Source of the DNA: Affinundibacterium nitidum
GTDB taxonomy: Bacteria > Pseudomonadota > Gammaproteobacteria > Burkholderiales > Burkholderiaceae_D
DNA length: 64,000 nt
Reading direction: 5' to 3'
Assembly (NCBI RefSeq): GCF_014284155.1
Contig: NZ_JACOFZ010000001.1
Span: 1,568,545-1,632,544 of the forward strand
Shown here in pieces: positions 46,219-55,666 of the stretch (position 1 is its first letter; every line of letters starts with the position of its first letter). A program made the position numbers and the translations under genes. Under the pieces are notes generated by a model that was given only the letters and a program-made list of their open reading frames with translations, searched no databases and was not told where the DNA came from.

Positions 46219-47460
46219 ATGAAGACCGCTATTTCGCCTGCACAAATTCAACAAATCGCTGAAAAGCACGGCACACCGTGTTGGGCGTATGACGCACAAA
46301 TGATTCGTCGACAGATCCAGCAACTCAAGCAGTTTGACGTGATTCGGTTTGCACAAAAGTCCTGCAGCAATATTCACATTTTGCGTTTAATGCGTGAACA
46401 AGGCGTATTGGTCGACTCAGTTTCGCTCGGTGAGGTAGAACGCGCTCTAGTCGCTGGCTATCAACCACAAGAAGCAGCGGAACATGCCCCCATCGTTTTC
46501 ACAGCTGATCTGCTAGATCGAGCTGCACTCAAACGCGTGGTTGAACTCAATATCCCGGTCAATTGCGGCTCGCCACAAATGTTAGAGCAATTGGGACAAG
46601 CTCACCCAGGCCATCCGGTGTGGATACGCATCAACCCAGGCTTTGGCCATGGTCATAGCCGTAAAACGAATACCGGTGGCGAACAAAGCAAACATGGCAT
46701 CTGGTTTGAAGAGTTACAACAGGCCTATGCGCTGATTCAGCAATATGGCTTACAGCTGATTGGCTTGCATATGCATATTGGCTCCGGAGTTGATTATGAC
46801 CATTTGCAAAGCGTATGCGATGCGATGTTAGAACAGGTTAAATTGTGTCCGCTTGATCTACAAGCGATCTCGATTGGTGGCGGCTTATCGATCCCTTATC
46901 AATCAGATGAACCGATCGTTGATACTGCGCACTACTTCAGTATCTGGCAACAAGCGCGCGAAAAGATCGAAAAGCATTTGGGTCATCGCATCAGTATGGA
47001 AATTGAACCAGGACGCTTCTTGATCGCGGAAGCAGGAATTTTAATTTCGGAACTGCGCGCACAAAAACGCGTAGGTAGTAATTTCTTTGCATTTGTCGAC
47101 GCAGGTTTTAACGACTTAGTACGACCATCGATGTACGGTAGTTACCATAAGATCACCGCCCATCTGGCCGACGGCTCATTACGTGCGGGCCCAACTCGCC
47201 CCACTGTTGTGGCTGGCCCCTTATGCGAGTCAGGCGATGTTTTCACTCAGGAAGAAGGCGGCGTCGTAACCCATCAAGACCTTCCAGCATGCGAGGTTGG
47301 TGACTATCTGGTATTCCATGATGCTGGTGCCTATGGTGCAAGCATGTCATCGAACTACAACTCCCGCCCTTTAATTCCTGAAGTCTTAATCGATGGCCAA
47401 GCATCGGCATTGATACGTCGACGCCAAACGATACAAGAGTTAATAGCATTAGAACAATGA
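46219..47460 (+). CDS. lysA: Diaminopimelate decarboxylase, enterobacterial type
   Basis: PLP enzyme converting meso-diaminopimelate to L-lysine, last step of lysine synthesis. The PLP lysine lies in RFAQKSCSNIHILRLMREQG (Lys47 from ATG 46219), then GLHMHIGSGVDY, ISIGGGLSIPY, EIEPGRFLIAEAG, the cysteine of PLCESGDVFTQEEGG and YGASMSSNYNSRPL. All these are very close to E. coli LysA and unlike the YAVKAN-type enzyme I would expect in betaproteobacteria. Length 413. Two codons upstream a TTG (46213) is a less likely start. Probably regulated by the divergent Lrp-type gene. Confidence 0.94.
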   Translation: MKTAISPAQIQQIAEKHGTPCWAYDAQMIRRQIQQLKQFDVIRFAQKSCSNIHILRLMREQGVLVDSVSLGEVERALVAGYQPQEAAEHAPIVFTADLLDRAALKRVVELNIPVNCGSPQMLEQLGQAHPGHPVWIRINPGFGHGHSRKTNTGGEQSKHGIWFEELQQAYALIQQYGLQLIGLHMHIGSGVDYDHLQSVCDAMLEQVKLCPLDLQAISIGGGLSIPYQSDEPIVDTAHYFSIWQQAREKIEKHLGHRISMEIEPGRFLIAEAGILISELRAQKRVGSNFFAFVDAGFNDLVRPSMYGSYHKITAHLADGSLRAGPTRPTVVAGPLCESGDVFTQEEGGVVTHQDLPACEVGDYLVFHDAGAYGASMSSNYNSRPLIPEVLIDGQASALIRRRQTIQELIALEQ

Positions 47461-47475
47461 TGTAGCGCCAGTTTT

Positions 47476-47523
47476 CTCCATTGGACTCGGACACTTTGGG
47501 AACGAGGTCTGGGTCTAATGGAG
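47476..47523. repeat. Imperfect inverted repeat after lysA
   Basis: CTCCATTGGACTC (47476-47488) pairs with GGGTCTAATGGAG (47511-47523) with two mismatches or wobble pairs over 13 bases and a 22-base loop. It starts 16 bases after the lysA stop. No T run follows. Possible mRNA-end structure. Confidence 0.35.
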
Positions 47524-47675
47524 GAGCAAACCACACTTTCCGTTAAATAATGTTGCCTCACTGGAACTCTGGGGCGCGCTATGTTATCGTGCCTAATACC
47601 ATCGCAGCCTAAATCAGCGCGATCGACACCAGAAGAGCCAGCAAACTGACTGGCTGCCGTTTTTAGGGAGACCCT

Positions 47676-50378
47676 ATGAGCGCTTCAGACGGACCGACTG
47701 CCAACATCATTGCACGTATCCGACACATCGGACGGCGTCGCCCTCGTCTGGCTATTCGCTTTTTCCACCACCTAGAGCAAACAGCCTCGTCTGAAAAAAA
47801 TACTGCCTTACAAATCGATTTATTGCTCGAACGCTATAGTATCCAAGAGCGTCTCGGTGAAACGAATGCACTCATCGATGAGCTTAATAACGCGAGCTTT
47901 CTCGCCGATGCCTGTGACCTGATCGAACATGCGGGAAAAATAATGGTCGCCCTTGGGCGTATCAATTTTGGTCTAGGGCAGTATCGTGATGCAGCCAATT
48001 TCTGGTTAAGGGCGATTGATCTGTGCGGCTTCACCAGAGACTTAGAGTCTATGGTCGAAGCCAGGATAGGGCTTGGTCAGATCTACGATACCATGGGTGA
48101 TTACGAGTCAGGTGCTCGTTTTGTACGTGACGCTGGAGTTCTATTAAAGCAGATCGACAATCCCTATTTGAACGCCAAGCAAACAATTAACCTAGCAATC
48201 AATTATTTGCATGACGGTAAGCCACAACAAGCTGCACCAATTTTGATTGAGGCACAACGCGAAGCTCTCCGCGCCAAAGCCGACGAATACTATGCTGAAA
48301 CGCTGTGGTACTTAGGGGTAATTGAATTCGACAAAAACAATTTTTCCGAAGCAAAAAATCTCACTGAACAAGCGCTGATCGCAGCGAAAAAATGTGGTTA
48401 TAAATGGTTGTTCGGGGCCGTCAACGATACTCTGGCCAAGATCGCTTTAAAGCAAGGGGAAGTCAAGAGCGCAATTGCGATCTATCAAGACGCCTTATTG
48501 TCAGCGAAAGAAATGGCTTCTCTACCACAAATCGCCAACTTCTACGATGCACTCTCTCGTCTCTATGAATCACAACATGAATATCAAGCTGCACTCAATT
48601 TCTCGCGCCTACATCAAGAAACAGCTAAACAACTCAATCAATTATCCTCAGGCGATGGCTTTCAAGATTTACGCAATTACGATATTTCGCGTAAAGCACC
48701 ACCAGAACTGCTACTCGAGTTAGAAGCGAATCCTGCGCTCGATCATTGCGGATTTAATGAAGCTTTACGTATCATTGCCAGCAAAGCGCTCGAGATTCTA
48801 CGCGTCGAATACATTTGTATTTGGTTACGCGATGAACACAGTAACCATTTGATCTGTCATACCATTCATGGACCCAGCCCACTACCATTTGAGCAGGGTT
48901 GCGCTATGAATTTCGATCACTATGCCACGTATTTTCAAGAACTCTCCAACACTCGCAACCCCTTCGTCGTGCATGATGTACGCTTGCATCCTGCGGCCAA
49001 AGATTTTATCGAAGCAGCCAATCGCATCGGTTTAAAGTCAATACTCGATATGCCTATGAAGAAGGATCAGGGTCAAGTCGGCGTGTTGAGCTTGGGTCAA
49101 TGTCATCGTCAACGCAATTGGAGTCGTGAAGATATTCTATACGCCAGCCATATTGGCAGCTTAATCGTCCATGCCCTGACGACCGCGCGCTTTATCGATG
49201 ACCAAAAATTGCTCGAACAAAAAGTCGAAGAGCGCACCCAAGAGGTCATGGAGAAATCAAAGTATCTTGAAAAAGCCTACAGCGATCTACTCTCCAAAGA
49301 TAAAGCGCTGCAAGATCATGCCTTACATAACCAAACCATCCTCGACAATCTCGCCGACGGTGTGATCACCATAGATACACACGGAACCATTCGCTCATTT
49401 AATCTGGCCGCGATTCGAATTTTTGGATACAGCTTAAATGAGGTCATCGGTGAGAACGTCAAGATGTTAATGCCCGAGCCCGATCAAAGTCGACATGATT
49501 CATACCTGAGCCATTACCATACAACAGGTGAGGCGCGAGTGATTGGTGTAGGAAGGGAATTGCAAGGTCGCCGCAAAAATGGCAACGTCTTTCCAATGGA
49601 ATTGGCGATTACCAAGAGCTACGAACGCGACGAAGTCATCTACGTGGGTATTACGCGTGACATTACCGAACGACGTCGACTCGACAAACTTAAATCTGAA
49701 TTCATTTCTACCGTCAGTCACGAATTGCGCACCCCCCTCACTTCGATACAAGGCTCTTTGAGTTTGCTGGAGAATGGCGTTGCCGCAAAACTTCCAGAAC
49801 CAGCCCTAAAACTAATTACGCTAGCCTCACGCAATAGCCAACGTCTCATCGTACTAATTAATGATTTACTCGATATCGAAAAACTAGCCGCTGGCAAAAT
49901 GGCACTCAACTTGAGCAGTATTGATCTAGTGACTTTGGTTAAACAATCGATACGAGACAATGGCGGCTACGGTTTGAAATACGAAGTCCAATACGTACTT
50001 GGCGAACATCCAGAAAAGCAACTGATCAACGCTGACAGCGTACGCCTCGCGCAAGTGCTGGCCAATCTTCTATCTAATGCAGCGAAATTTTCTGCTCAAT
50101 CAAATCAAGTCGATATCCGCATCCTCGATTCCGAAAACCAAGTCTGCGTCGAAATTGAAGACCACGGACACGGTATTCCAGAGGATTTTCAAGGGGAGAT
50201 CTTTAACTCATTTGCGCAAGCGAATAATGGCGACACGCGCCAACAAGGGGGCACTGGGCTAGGCTTAAAGATCAGTAAATCACTGATTGAAGCAATGCAT
50301 GGCAGCATCGGTTTTCGAACCACAGTTGGGAGTGGTACCGTTTTCTGGTTCAAACTATCAAAAGCAGTGGCTGACTAA
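47676..50378 (+). CDS. Soluble TPR-GAF-PAS hybrid-free sensor histidine kinase with FixL-like PAS
   Basis: Cytoplasmic sensor kinase of 900 residues without membrane segments. TPR repeats fill about 30-330, a GAF domain lies at about 353-505, a short coiled coil (EQKVEERTQEVME) at 510-550, a PAS domain at about 553-660, then the kinase core with phospho-acceptor His682 (VSHELRTPL), N box (LANLLSNAAKFS), EDHGHGIP and GGTGLGLKIS. The PAS domain keeps the heme-binding signature of FixL: MPEPDQSRHDSY with His607 and GVGR with Arg627, exactly 20 residues apart as His200 and Arg220 are in Bradyrhizobium FixL. It may sense oxygen. No response regulator is adjacent. Confidence 0.9.
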   Translation: MSASDGPTANIIARIRHIGRRRPRLAIRFFHHLEQTASSEKNTALQIDLLLERYSIQERLGETNALIDELNNASFLADACDLIEHAGKIMVALGRINFGLGQYRDAANFWLRAIDLCGFTRDLESMVEARIGLGQIYDTMGDYESGARFVRDAGVLLKQIDNPYLNAKQTINLAINYLHDGKPQQAAPILIEAQREALRAKADEYYAETLWYLGVIEFDKNNFSEAKNLTEQALIAAKKCGYKWLFGAVNDTLAKIALKQGEVKSAIAIYQDALLSAKEMASLPQIANFYDALSRLYESQHEYQAALNFSRLHQETAKQLNQLSSGDGFQDLRNYDISRKAPPELLLELEANPALDHCGFNEALRIIASKALEILRVEYICIWLRDEHSNHLICHTIHGPSPLPFEQGCAMNFDHYATYFQELSNTRNPFVVHDVRLHPAAKDFIEAANRIGLKSILDMPMKKDQGQVGVLSLGQCHRQRNWSREDILYASHIGSLIVHALTTARFIDDQKLLEQKVEERTQEVMEKSKYLEKAYSDLLSKDKALQDHALHNQTILDNLADGVITIDTHGTIRSFNLAAIRIFGYSLNEVIGENVKMLMPEPDQSRHDSYLSHYHTTGEARVIGVGRELQGRRKNGNVFPMELAITKSYERDEVIYVGITRDITERRRLDKLKSEFISTVSHELRTPLTSIQGSLSLLENGVAAKLPEPALKLITLASRNSQRLIVLINDLLDIEKLAAGKMALNLSSIDLVTLVKQSIRDNGGYGLKYEVQYVLGEHPEKQLINADSVRLAQVLANLLSNAAKFSAQSNQVDIRILDSENQVCVEIEDHGHGIPEDFQGEIFNSFAQANNGDTRQQGGTGLGLKISKSLIEAMHGSIGFRTTVGSGTVFWFKLSKAVAD

Positions 50379-51130
50379 ACGAGTTTTACCTCAGGACGAC
50401 TCGCTGAGCGACTATCAACCACCGGTGGATTATCTTCGCCACGATAAGTGAATACCAATGAAAACTTGGTTTCCTGAGTTTGATTACATCCAGCTGCGTG
50501 GAAAAGATTACTTGAAAAGAGCAAGACATCCCCTTGATTCAAAGGCACGGTCTTCGCTTGCGCGAGTAAAGTCTGGTTTTGCGCTAAATCTGCACGTAAA
50601 AACTGGGCACTATCGAGCTGCTCTGCTTGCACTTGCCACAGGTGAGAGCCAGGCAAAACTAATAAACATCCATTTTCAACACGCTCATTGCGTAAAGCGA
50701 GCCACACACTAATCAACTCCGGCCGTTGAAAATGCCAATAACGACTATCACGATGCCACCCAGTCAGACTTGAAAAACGCGCCTGCTTTGTCATGATGCA
50801 GTTATGGTGAGCCTGAGATAGCAAAACATTTTGCTGGAGCAGTTGCTGTAATGTCTGAGCAAAGACCATTTGGGTCGCCCACTCTGCCAGAGTTTCAGAA
50901 CGCGCATAAGCCTGCAATAATCGACGAGCCGTGCGTCCTCCCTCTGCATCACGAGACTCAGGCGCACCAGGATACCGCGTATCGGCTTCGTACTCGATCG
51001 GGCCGCGCTCGGCATCGAGCTCCCCCTGTGCAAAAGCAATCAGGTCTTCACAATACTGCGCCTGCGCAAGAGCAGGCAAAACCACATAACCTTGCGTTTG
51101 GAACTGGGAAATCTGGGCTGGACTCAGCAT
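50375..51130 (-). CDS. Phytanoyl-CoA dioxygenase (PhyH)-like protein
   Basis: Probable Fe(II)/2-oxoglutarate-dependent oxygenase of 251 residues. The iron-binding HxD lies in GWHRDSRYWHF, the distal His in LFHAAGCNQT, and the 2-oxoglutarate-binding Arg in VFTYRGEDN. Substrate unknown. ATG at 51130 (MLSPAQISQF) is preferred; an in-frame TTG at 51193 gives an unlike extension. It overlaps the end of the convergent kinase gene by four bases. Confidence 0.85.
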   Translation of the reverse strand: MLSPAQISQFQTQGYVVLPALAQAQYCEDLIAFAQGELDAERGPIEYEADTRYPGAPESRDAEGGRTARRLLQAYARSETLAEWATQMVFAQTLQQLLQQNVLLSQAHHNCIMTKQARFSSLTGWHRDSRYWHFQRPELISVWLALRNERVENGCLLVLPGSHLWQVQAEQLDSAQFLRADLAQNQTLLAQAKTVPLNQGDVLLFSSNLFHAAGCNQTQETKFSLVFTYRGEDNPPVVDSRSASRPEVKLV

Positions 51131-51327
51131 AAAAAAATCCGGAAAACAGTTAAGCTCTTCATTTGGTGTAAATGATTTTGATTCGAGGTTCAAGAACTGG
51201 CATTATAGGATGAACTGCGCCCAAAGATTAGATCGGCGTCAGTACATAGACAGTTCATATTCATCTTCCCTATTTCTCAACATAGCCGTTACAATTTACC
51301 GTATCTAGTTTGCGAAAGATTTTTACG

Positions 51328-51972
51328 ATGACGAACCGCCGCCAATTCCTCAAAGGCTCTTTGCTATTGACCGCCAGTGGCTTATTCCTCGGTACGCGTA
51401 GTCCATCAGTTTTTGCCCAGCAAACCGACGACAAGGCAAGCAAACTCAAACCGCCCCCAGACTTATTCGATGCTCAAGCGTTAGACATGGACTTTTGGCT
51501 AAAGCCCCGCACACTCGATTTAGTGCGCCCGGCAAGTGGCGAACATCTCAAGGTTTTGTATTGGAAAGATGGCGAGGTCATTGATTCCGCTTACCAACAA
51601 TGCTGCGATATCTTGCGCGATGTGAATGGCAAAAAAACCGCTCCTATTGACCCGAAATTATTGGAAACATTGTGGGCAACTCAAGCCTTCATTGCACAAT
51701 TCGGCATGACCAAACCTTTGGAAATTTTGTCTGGCTATCGCACACCGGAGTCCAATCAACGACTACGTGAGGAAGGTATCCCAGCCGCTCGCAAATCATT
51801 ACATATGGATGGTAAAGCGGCGGATATCCGTATCGCCCATTTACACGAAGAAGTGCTGGGAGAGTTGGTGCAGAGCTTTAGACAGGGTGGTGTTGGTTTC
51901 TACTTCCGGGCCAGCCGACAAGGCGGCTGGATCCATACCGACACTGGTCTAAAGCGAAGCTGGCAGGGTTAA
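51328..51972 (+). CDS. DUF882/YcbK-like Tat-exported M15-type protein
   Basis: Probable periplasmic peptidoglycan-acting protein, 214 residues. The N-terminus TNRRQFLKGSLLLTASG is a twin-arginine signal. The M15A/DUF882 core has SGYRTPESNQRLR, HMDGKAADI and GWIHTDTG, which supply the zinc ligands of D,D-peptidase-like folds. I use ATG at 51328 so that the Tat motif is at the very start; the frame is open from 51310. Precise activity is unproven for the family. Confidence 0.86.
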   Translation: MTNRRQFLKGSLLLTASGLFLGTRSPSVFAQQTDDKASKLKPPPDLFDAQALDMDFWLKPRTLDLVRPASGEHLKVLYWKDGEVIDSAYQQCCDILRDVNGKKTAPIDPKLLETLWATQAFIAQFGMTKPLEILSGYRTPESNQRLREEGIPAARKSLHMDGKAADIRIAHLHEEVLGELVQSFRQGGVGFYFRASRQGGWIHTDTGLKRSWQG

Positions 51973-51995
51973 TCTGATTGACTGACGTACATGGC

Positions 51996-52271
51996 TTAGC
52001 GCTTTTTGCGACTGCGGTCGGCTGATTCACGCAAAATCGTGAAGTTCCAGTCGTGCTCATTGGTCTTGCCATCATAAACAGTAGTGATGCGGAACATGTC
52101 GGGCTCAGCCTTTAGACGCTGCCCTGTTGCTGGAACTTTGATTTCCAAATCATTTCTGTCATACACATCCAACTCAACCACTGCACCATCAATTGCCGCT
52201 GGTGACAAAAGCGAAGCGATTGTTTTAGGCGTAAATTCCAACATGTAAACCGGCATCGCGAAGGCACTCAT
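51996..52271 (-). CDS. Small hypothetical protein (91 aa)
   Basis: Unrecognised soluble protein with a basic tail (ESADRSRKKR). The start is well supported: AAGGAG lies seven bases before ATG 52271. The middle (VELDVYDRNDLEIKVPATGQRL) looks like beta strands. It ends 23 bases from the convergent DUF882 gene. The good ribosome site and sensible composition favour a real gene. Confidence 0.6.
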   Translation of the reverse strand: MSAFAMPVYMLEFTPKTIASLLSPAAIDGAVVELDVYDRNDLEIKVPATGQRLKAEPDMFRITTVYDGKTNEHDWNFTILRESADRSRKKR

Positions 52272-52459
52272 GGTGTCACTCCTTGTGAGGGTTAGAGCCA
52301 CTGGGAACTCTGATTCTACTCGCGCTTGTTGGAATATGGCAATTATTTTAGCACTATTAAAAAAACGACAAGGGCGACAAAACCACAGTTGGTTTGCCGC
52401 CCTTTGATTTTGGCATTTTGAGTGGATTTAGATCAGCTCATCCAGCCCACACATAGAAT

Positions 52460-54262
52460 TTACTGCTGTGCTTTGACCCAAGCTTTGATTCGAATTTCTA
52501 AAACATCTAAGGGTAAAGCGCCAGCGCCCAACACTTCATCATGGAAGCCTTTCAGACTGAACTTTGTGCCCAAAGTTTTACTGGCGTATTCGCGCAATTC
52601 CAGGATCTTCAACTGACCCATTTTGTAGCCCAAGGCTTGACCTGGCCATACAATATAGCGATCAGTTTCGCTTTGGATTTCAACTTCTTCGATACCCGAA
52701 TGATTACGGAAGAAATCAACCACTTGCTGACGATTCCATTTTTTATAGTGCAAACCTGTATCGACGACTAAGCGAATCGCCCGCAACATCTCATCCTGCA
52801 AGTGACCGTAGTAACTATATGGGTCTTGGAAGAATCCAAGCTCTTCGCCTAGGCGCTCTGAATACAAAGCCCAACCTTCAACATAGGCATTGTTTCCGCC
52901 TTGACGACGATATGTAGGCAGACCTTCTAATTCCTGTGCAATTGAAATTTGCATGTGATGTCCAGGTACACCTTCATGTAAAGCGGTGCTTTCGATCGAC
53001 AAAGTCATTCGATTTTGGAAGTCGCCCGTATTCACCATCACATGTCCAGGGCGCGAACCATCAGGCGCTCCTTCATTGTACGAGGCACCTGCAGCTTCTT
53101 TCTCACGGAATTCTTCCACCTGCATAATTTTCACTTTCGCCTTTGGCAGGCGACCGAACAGCTCAGGAATCTTTGTGTACATTTGATCGGTGTACTTGGT
53201 ATACAGATCAATAATTTCTTGGCGAGATTTTGGATGTACGTCCGGATTTTTCTCTAAAGAGGCATTGAAGGATTTCAAATCAGCGAATCCCAATTTCTTC
53301 GCGGTCTCTAACATCTGTCCTTCAATGCGCGCAACTTCACGCAATCCGATTTGATGAATTTCCTCCGCAGACTTGTTCGTGGTCGTTTGGGTTTTCACTT
53401 GATATTTATAACGTTCCGCACCGTTTGGCAAAGACCATAAGCCGACATCTGCACGACCATGTGGCGCATAGTCTTTACGTACGAACTCAGCAAAATTTTT
53501 ATACGCCGGAATAACTTTTCCGTTCACCGCGGCAGTCACTGCAGCCTTTAGACGTTGTTTGTCGGCCTCAGAAAAATCTGCTGGGAACTGGCTCACCGGC
53601 TTCATAAACGGTGAGTCATTCAAATTCATCGCCACCAAATCATCACATTGACGGGCAATCTTTGGCAATAAGAATTGCGGCGGCATGATCTTATCTTTGA
53701 CGCCCTTCCGCATTTGAACGATGGTCTGCGCGAAAAGAGTCGGCAATTTATTTAAGCGCGCGATATAGTCTTCATAGTCTTTGACGCTATTAAAGCTGAG
53801 CATAGTCACTAGCTCAGGTGTGTCGAGATGTAAGCCTGCATTCTGCAGCACCGGCATTTGCCAGTTTTTAAATTTCTCAGCTTCGATTTCATCTTTGAGC
53901 TGACGCACCATCAAATCTTTGTTCAATTGTTGTTGAACATCGAAACCCTTGGTATCGATGGCCAGCAATCGTTTTAAGAACTCGCGATTTTTCTTATGCG
54001 AAGCATCGATAGCCGCTTGTGAGAAATCATGGAGTTGATCGTTATAGCGTTTATCGCCCAACATCGATGCATACTCAGGATTCGTACGCAAGCCATATTC
54101 CCACTGATCATTGAGGAGCGTATCGAGCGCTTTCAAGCGTGCTTCAAGCGAACCTGCTGCACTTGCCGTTTTTGCCTCAGCTGCGAAACTCAATGGTGCA
54201 TTCGCAGCTGATAAAACGCCTAAGCTGATGAGCAGAGCTGCTTGGCCTATATTTTTCTTCAT
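52460..54262 (-). CDS. DUF885 family exported metalloprotease-like protein
   Basis: Exported protein of 600 residues with a signal peptide (cleavage near SFAAEA). DUF885 proteins are zinc-peptidase-like; here HEGVPGHHMQ carries a His-Glu-x-x-x-x-His-His pattern typical of the family, followed by YVEGWALYSERLGEELG, and GQALGYKMG near the end. The exact cleavage activity is not established. AAGGGG is five bases before the ATG. Lies 30 bases after the hutF stop on the same strand, so it may be read through from the hut genes. Confidence 0.87.
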   Translation of the reverse strand: MKKNIGQAALLISLGVLSAANAPLSFAAEAKTASAAGSLEARLKALDTLLNDQWEYGLRTNPEYASMLGDKRYNDQLHDFSQAAIDASHKKNREFLKRLLAIDTKGFDVQQQLNKDLMVRQLKDEIEAEKFKNWQMPVLQNAGLHLDTPELVTMLSFNSVKDYEDYIARLNKLPTLFAQTIVQMRKGVKDKIMPPQFLLPKIARQCDDLVAMNLNDSPFMKPVSQFPADFSEADKQRLKAAVTAAVNGKVIPAYKNFAEFVRKDYAPHGRADVGLWSLPNGAERYKYQVKTQTTTNKSAEEIHQIGLREVARIEGQMLETAKKLGFADLKSFNASLEKNPDVHPKSRQEIIDLYTKYTDQMYTKIPELFGRLPKAKVKIMQVEEFREKEAAGASYNEGAPDGSRPGHVMVNTGDFQNRMTLSIESTALHEGVPGHHMQISIAQELEGLPTYRRQGGNNAYVEGWALYSERLGEELGFFQDPYSYYGHLQDEMLRAIRLVVDTGLHYKKWNRQQVVDFFRNHSGIEEVEIQSETDRYIVWPGQALGYKMGQLKILELREYASKTLGTKFSLKGFHDEVLGAGALPLDVLEIRIKAWVKAQQ

Positions 54263-54292
54263 GGTTTCCCCTTGTTATTGTTACTTCTGTTG

Positions 54293-55666
54293 TTAAGACA
54301 AACTGCGCAACTCGCGCATGCAGCGTTTAAAGTTCTTGCTAATACGATCTTGATGCACATGCCGACCTTGTTGCACAACTGCCTCGCCTGATACATAGAC
54401 ATCGCGGATTACATTATCGTTCCCGGAGAAAATGAAACTACTCAAAAGCAAATCGGATGGCAGATCTTGTAAATTTGGATGCTCATCGTCGAGCACTAAA
54501 AAATCTGCACGGTAACCGGCTTGCAAACCACCTACTGCGCGAGCCGCTGCCTGCGCGCCACCTTGCAAGCAAGCATTCCATAAAAAATCGGCGACATGGC
54601 GTTGTCCTTTCACACTCGCGACATTGCGTTTCTGTGAGCGCAGACGCTGTCCATATTCCAACCATCGAATCTCTTCGACGGCACTTTGCGAGACATGGCT
54701 GTCGCTACCGATACCAAAGACACCGCCCGCTTCGATAAATTCAGGTAACTCAAAGAAGCCATCACCGAGGTTGCCTTCGGTGGTGGTACATATTCCGGCA
54801 ACTGCGCCTTGCTTGGCAATGCCCTGCACTTCTTGTGAAGTTAAATGAGTCGCATGGACTAGACACCAGCGTTGATCGACTTCTTGCGTATTTAGAAGTA
54901 ATTCAACCGGACGCTGCCCTGTTGCAGAGAGTGAAGCCTCTACTTCACGCATTTGTTCGGCAATGTGAATATGAATCGGTCTTTGCTTTGGCAAGGCCTT
55001 CACCAATTCTTGAATTTGTTTGACATTAGCTGCACGCAAGGAATGCGGTGCGACGCCAATTTCGACCTTGGCACTTCGGTATTTCTCCAAGTCAGAAATC
55101 AAGCCCAAGATCTCATCGACATTGGTACTAAAACGGCGTTGATCATGACGCAAGGGCTGATCTTTAAAATCAGCAAAACTATACAGCACGGGCAACATCG
55201 AAATGCCCATGCCCACCTCCTGCGCAGCAGCGATGACACGTTCCGCCATCTCCGCTCGATTACCATAAAAACTACCATCAGGCGCACGATGCAGATAATG
55301 AAATTCACACACTGAGGTGTAACCATAGCGCAAGCACTCAGAATACAATTGCGCTGCGATCGCTTGCATTTGTTCCGGTGTGATTGCTAAGGCAAAGCGA
55401 TACATCAAATCTCGCCAAGTCCAAAAACTATCGGGACCTTCGCCTGCAAGCTCTGTCATACCAGCCATCGCCCGCTGAAACGCATGCGAATGCAAATTGG
55501 TCATACCCGGCAACACATAGCTTTCGACGCGCTCCCCTGTTTGCAATTGGGCTCCCGTTTCGATCTGCGTCAACGCACCGCCATCATCCCAGGACAAACG
55601 TACATTGCTAGCCCAACCGTTCGGCAGCAAAGCATGACGAGCAAACATCGTACACTTGGCACTCAT
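54293..55666 (-). CDS. hutF: Formimidoylglutamate deiminase
   Basis: Converts N-formimino-L-glutamate to N-formyl-L-glutamate and ammonia in the five-step histidine degradation route. About 457 residues of the amidohydrolase fold: metal His pair in NLHSHAFQRAMAG, His in HIHIAEQ and Asp in GIGSDSHVSQSAVEEIRWLEYGQRL. It is coupled to hutG by an ATGA overlap. ATG 55666 has AAGGAG seven bases upstream; the frame is open to 55708 but inside hutG. Other hut genes (H, U, I) are not in the window. Confidence 0.93.
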   Translation of the reverse strand: MSAKCTMFARHALLPNGWASNVRLSWDDGGALTQIETGAQLQTGERVESYVLPGMTNLHSHAFQRAMAGMTELAGEGPDSFWTWRDLMYRFALAITPEQMQAIAAQLYSECLRYGYTSVCEFHYLHRAPDGSFYGNRAEMAERVIAAAQEVGMGISMLPVLYSFADFKDQPLRHDQRRFSTNVDEILGLISDLEKYRSAKVEIGVAPHSLRAANVKQIQELVKALPKQRPIHIHIAEQMREVEASLSATGQRPVELLLNTQEVDQRWCLVHATHLTSQEVQGIAKQGAVAGICTTTEGNLGDGFFELPEFIEAGGVFGIGSDSHVSQSAVEEIRWLEYGQRLRSQKRNVASVKGQRHVADFLWNACLQGGAQAAARAVGGLQAGYRADFLVLDDEHPNLQDLPSDLLLSSFIFSGNDNVIRDVYVSGEAVVQQGRHVHQDRISKNFKRCMRELRSLS

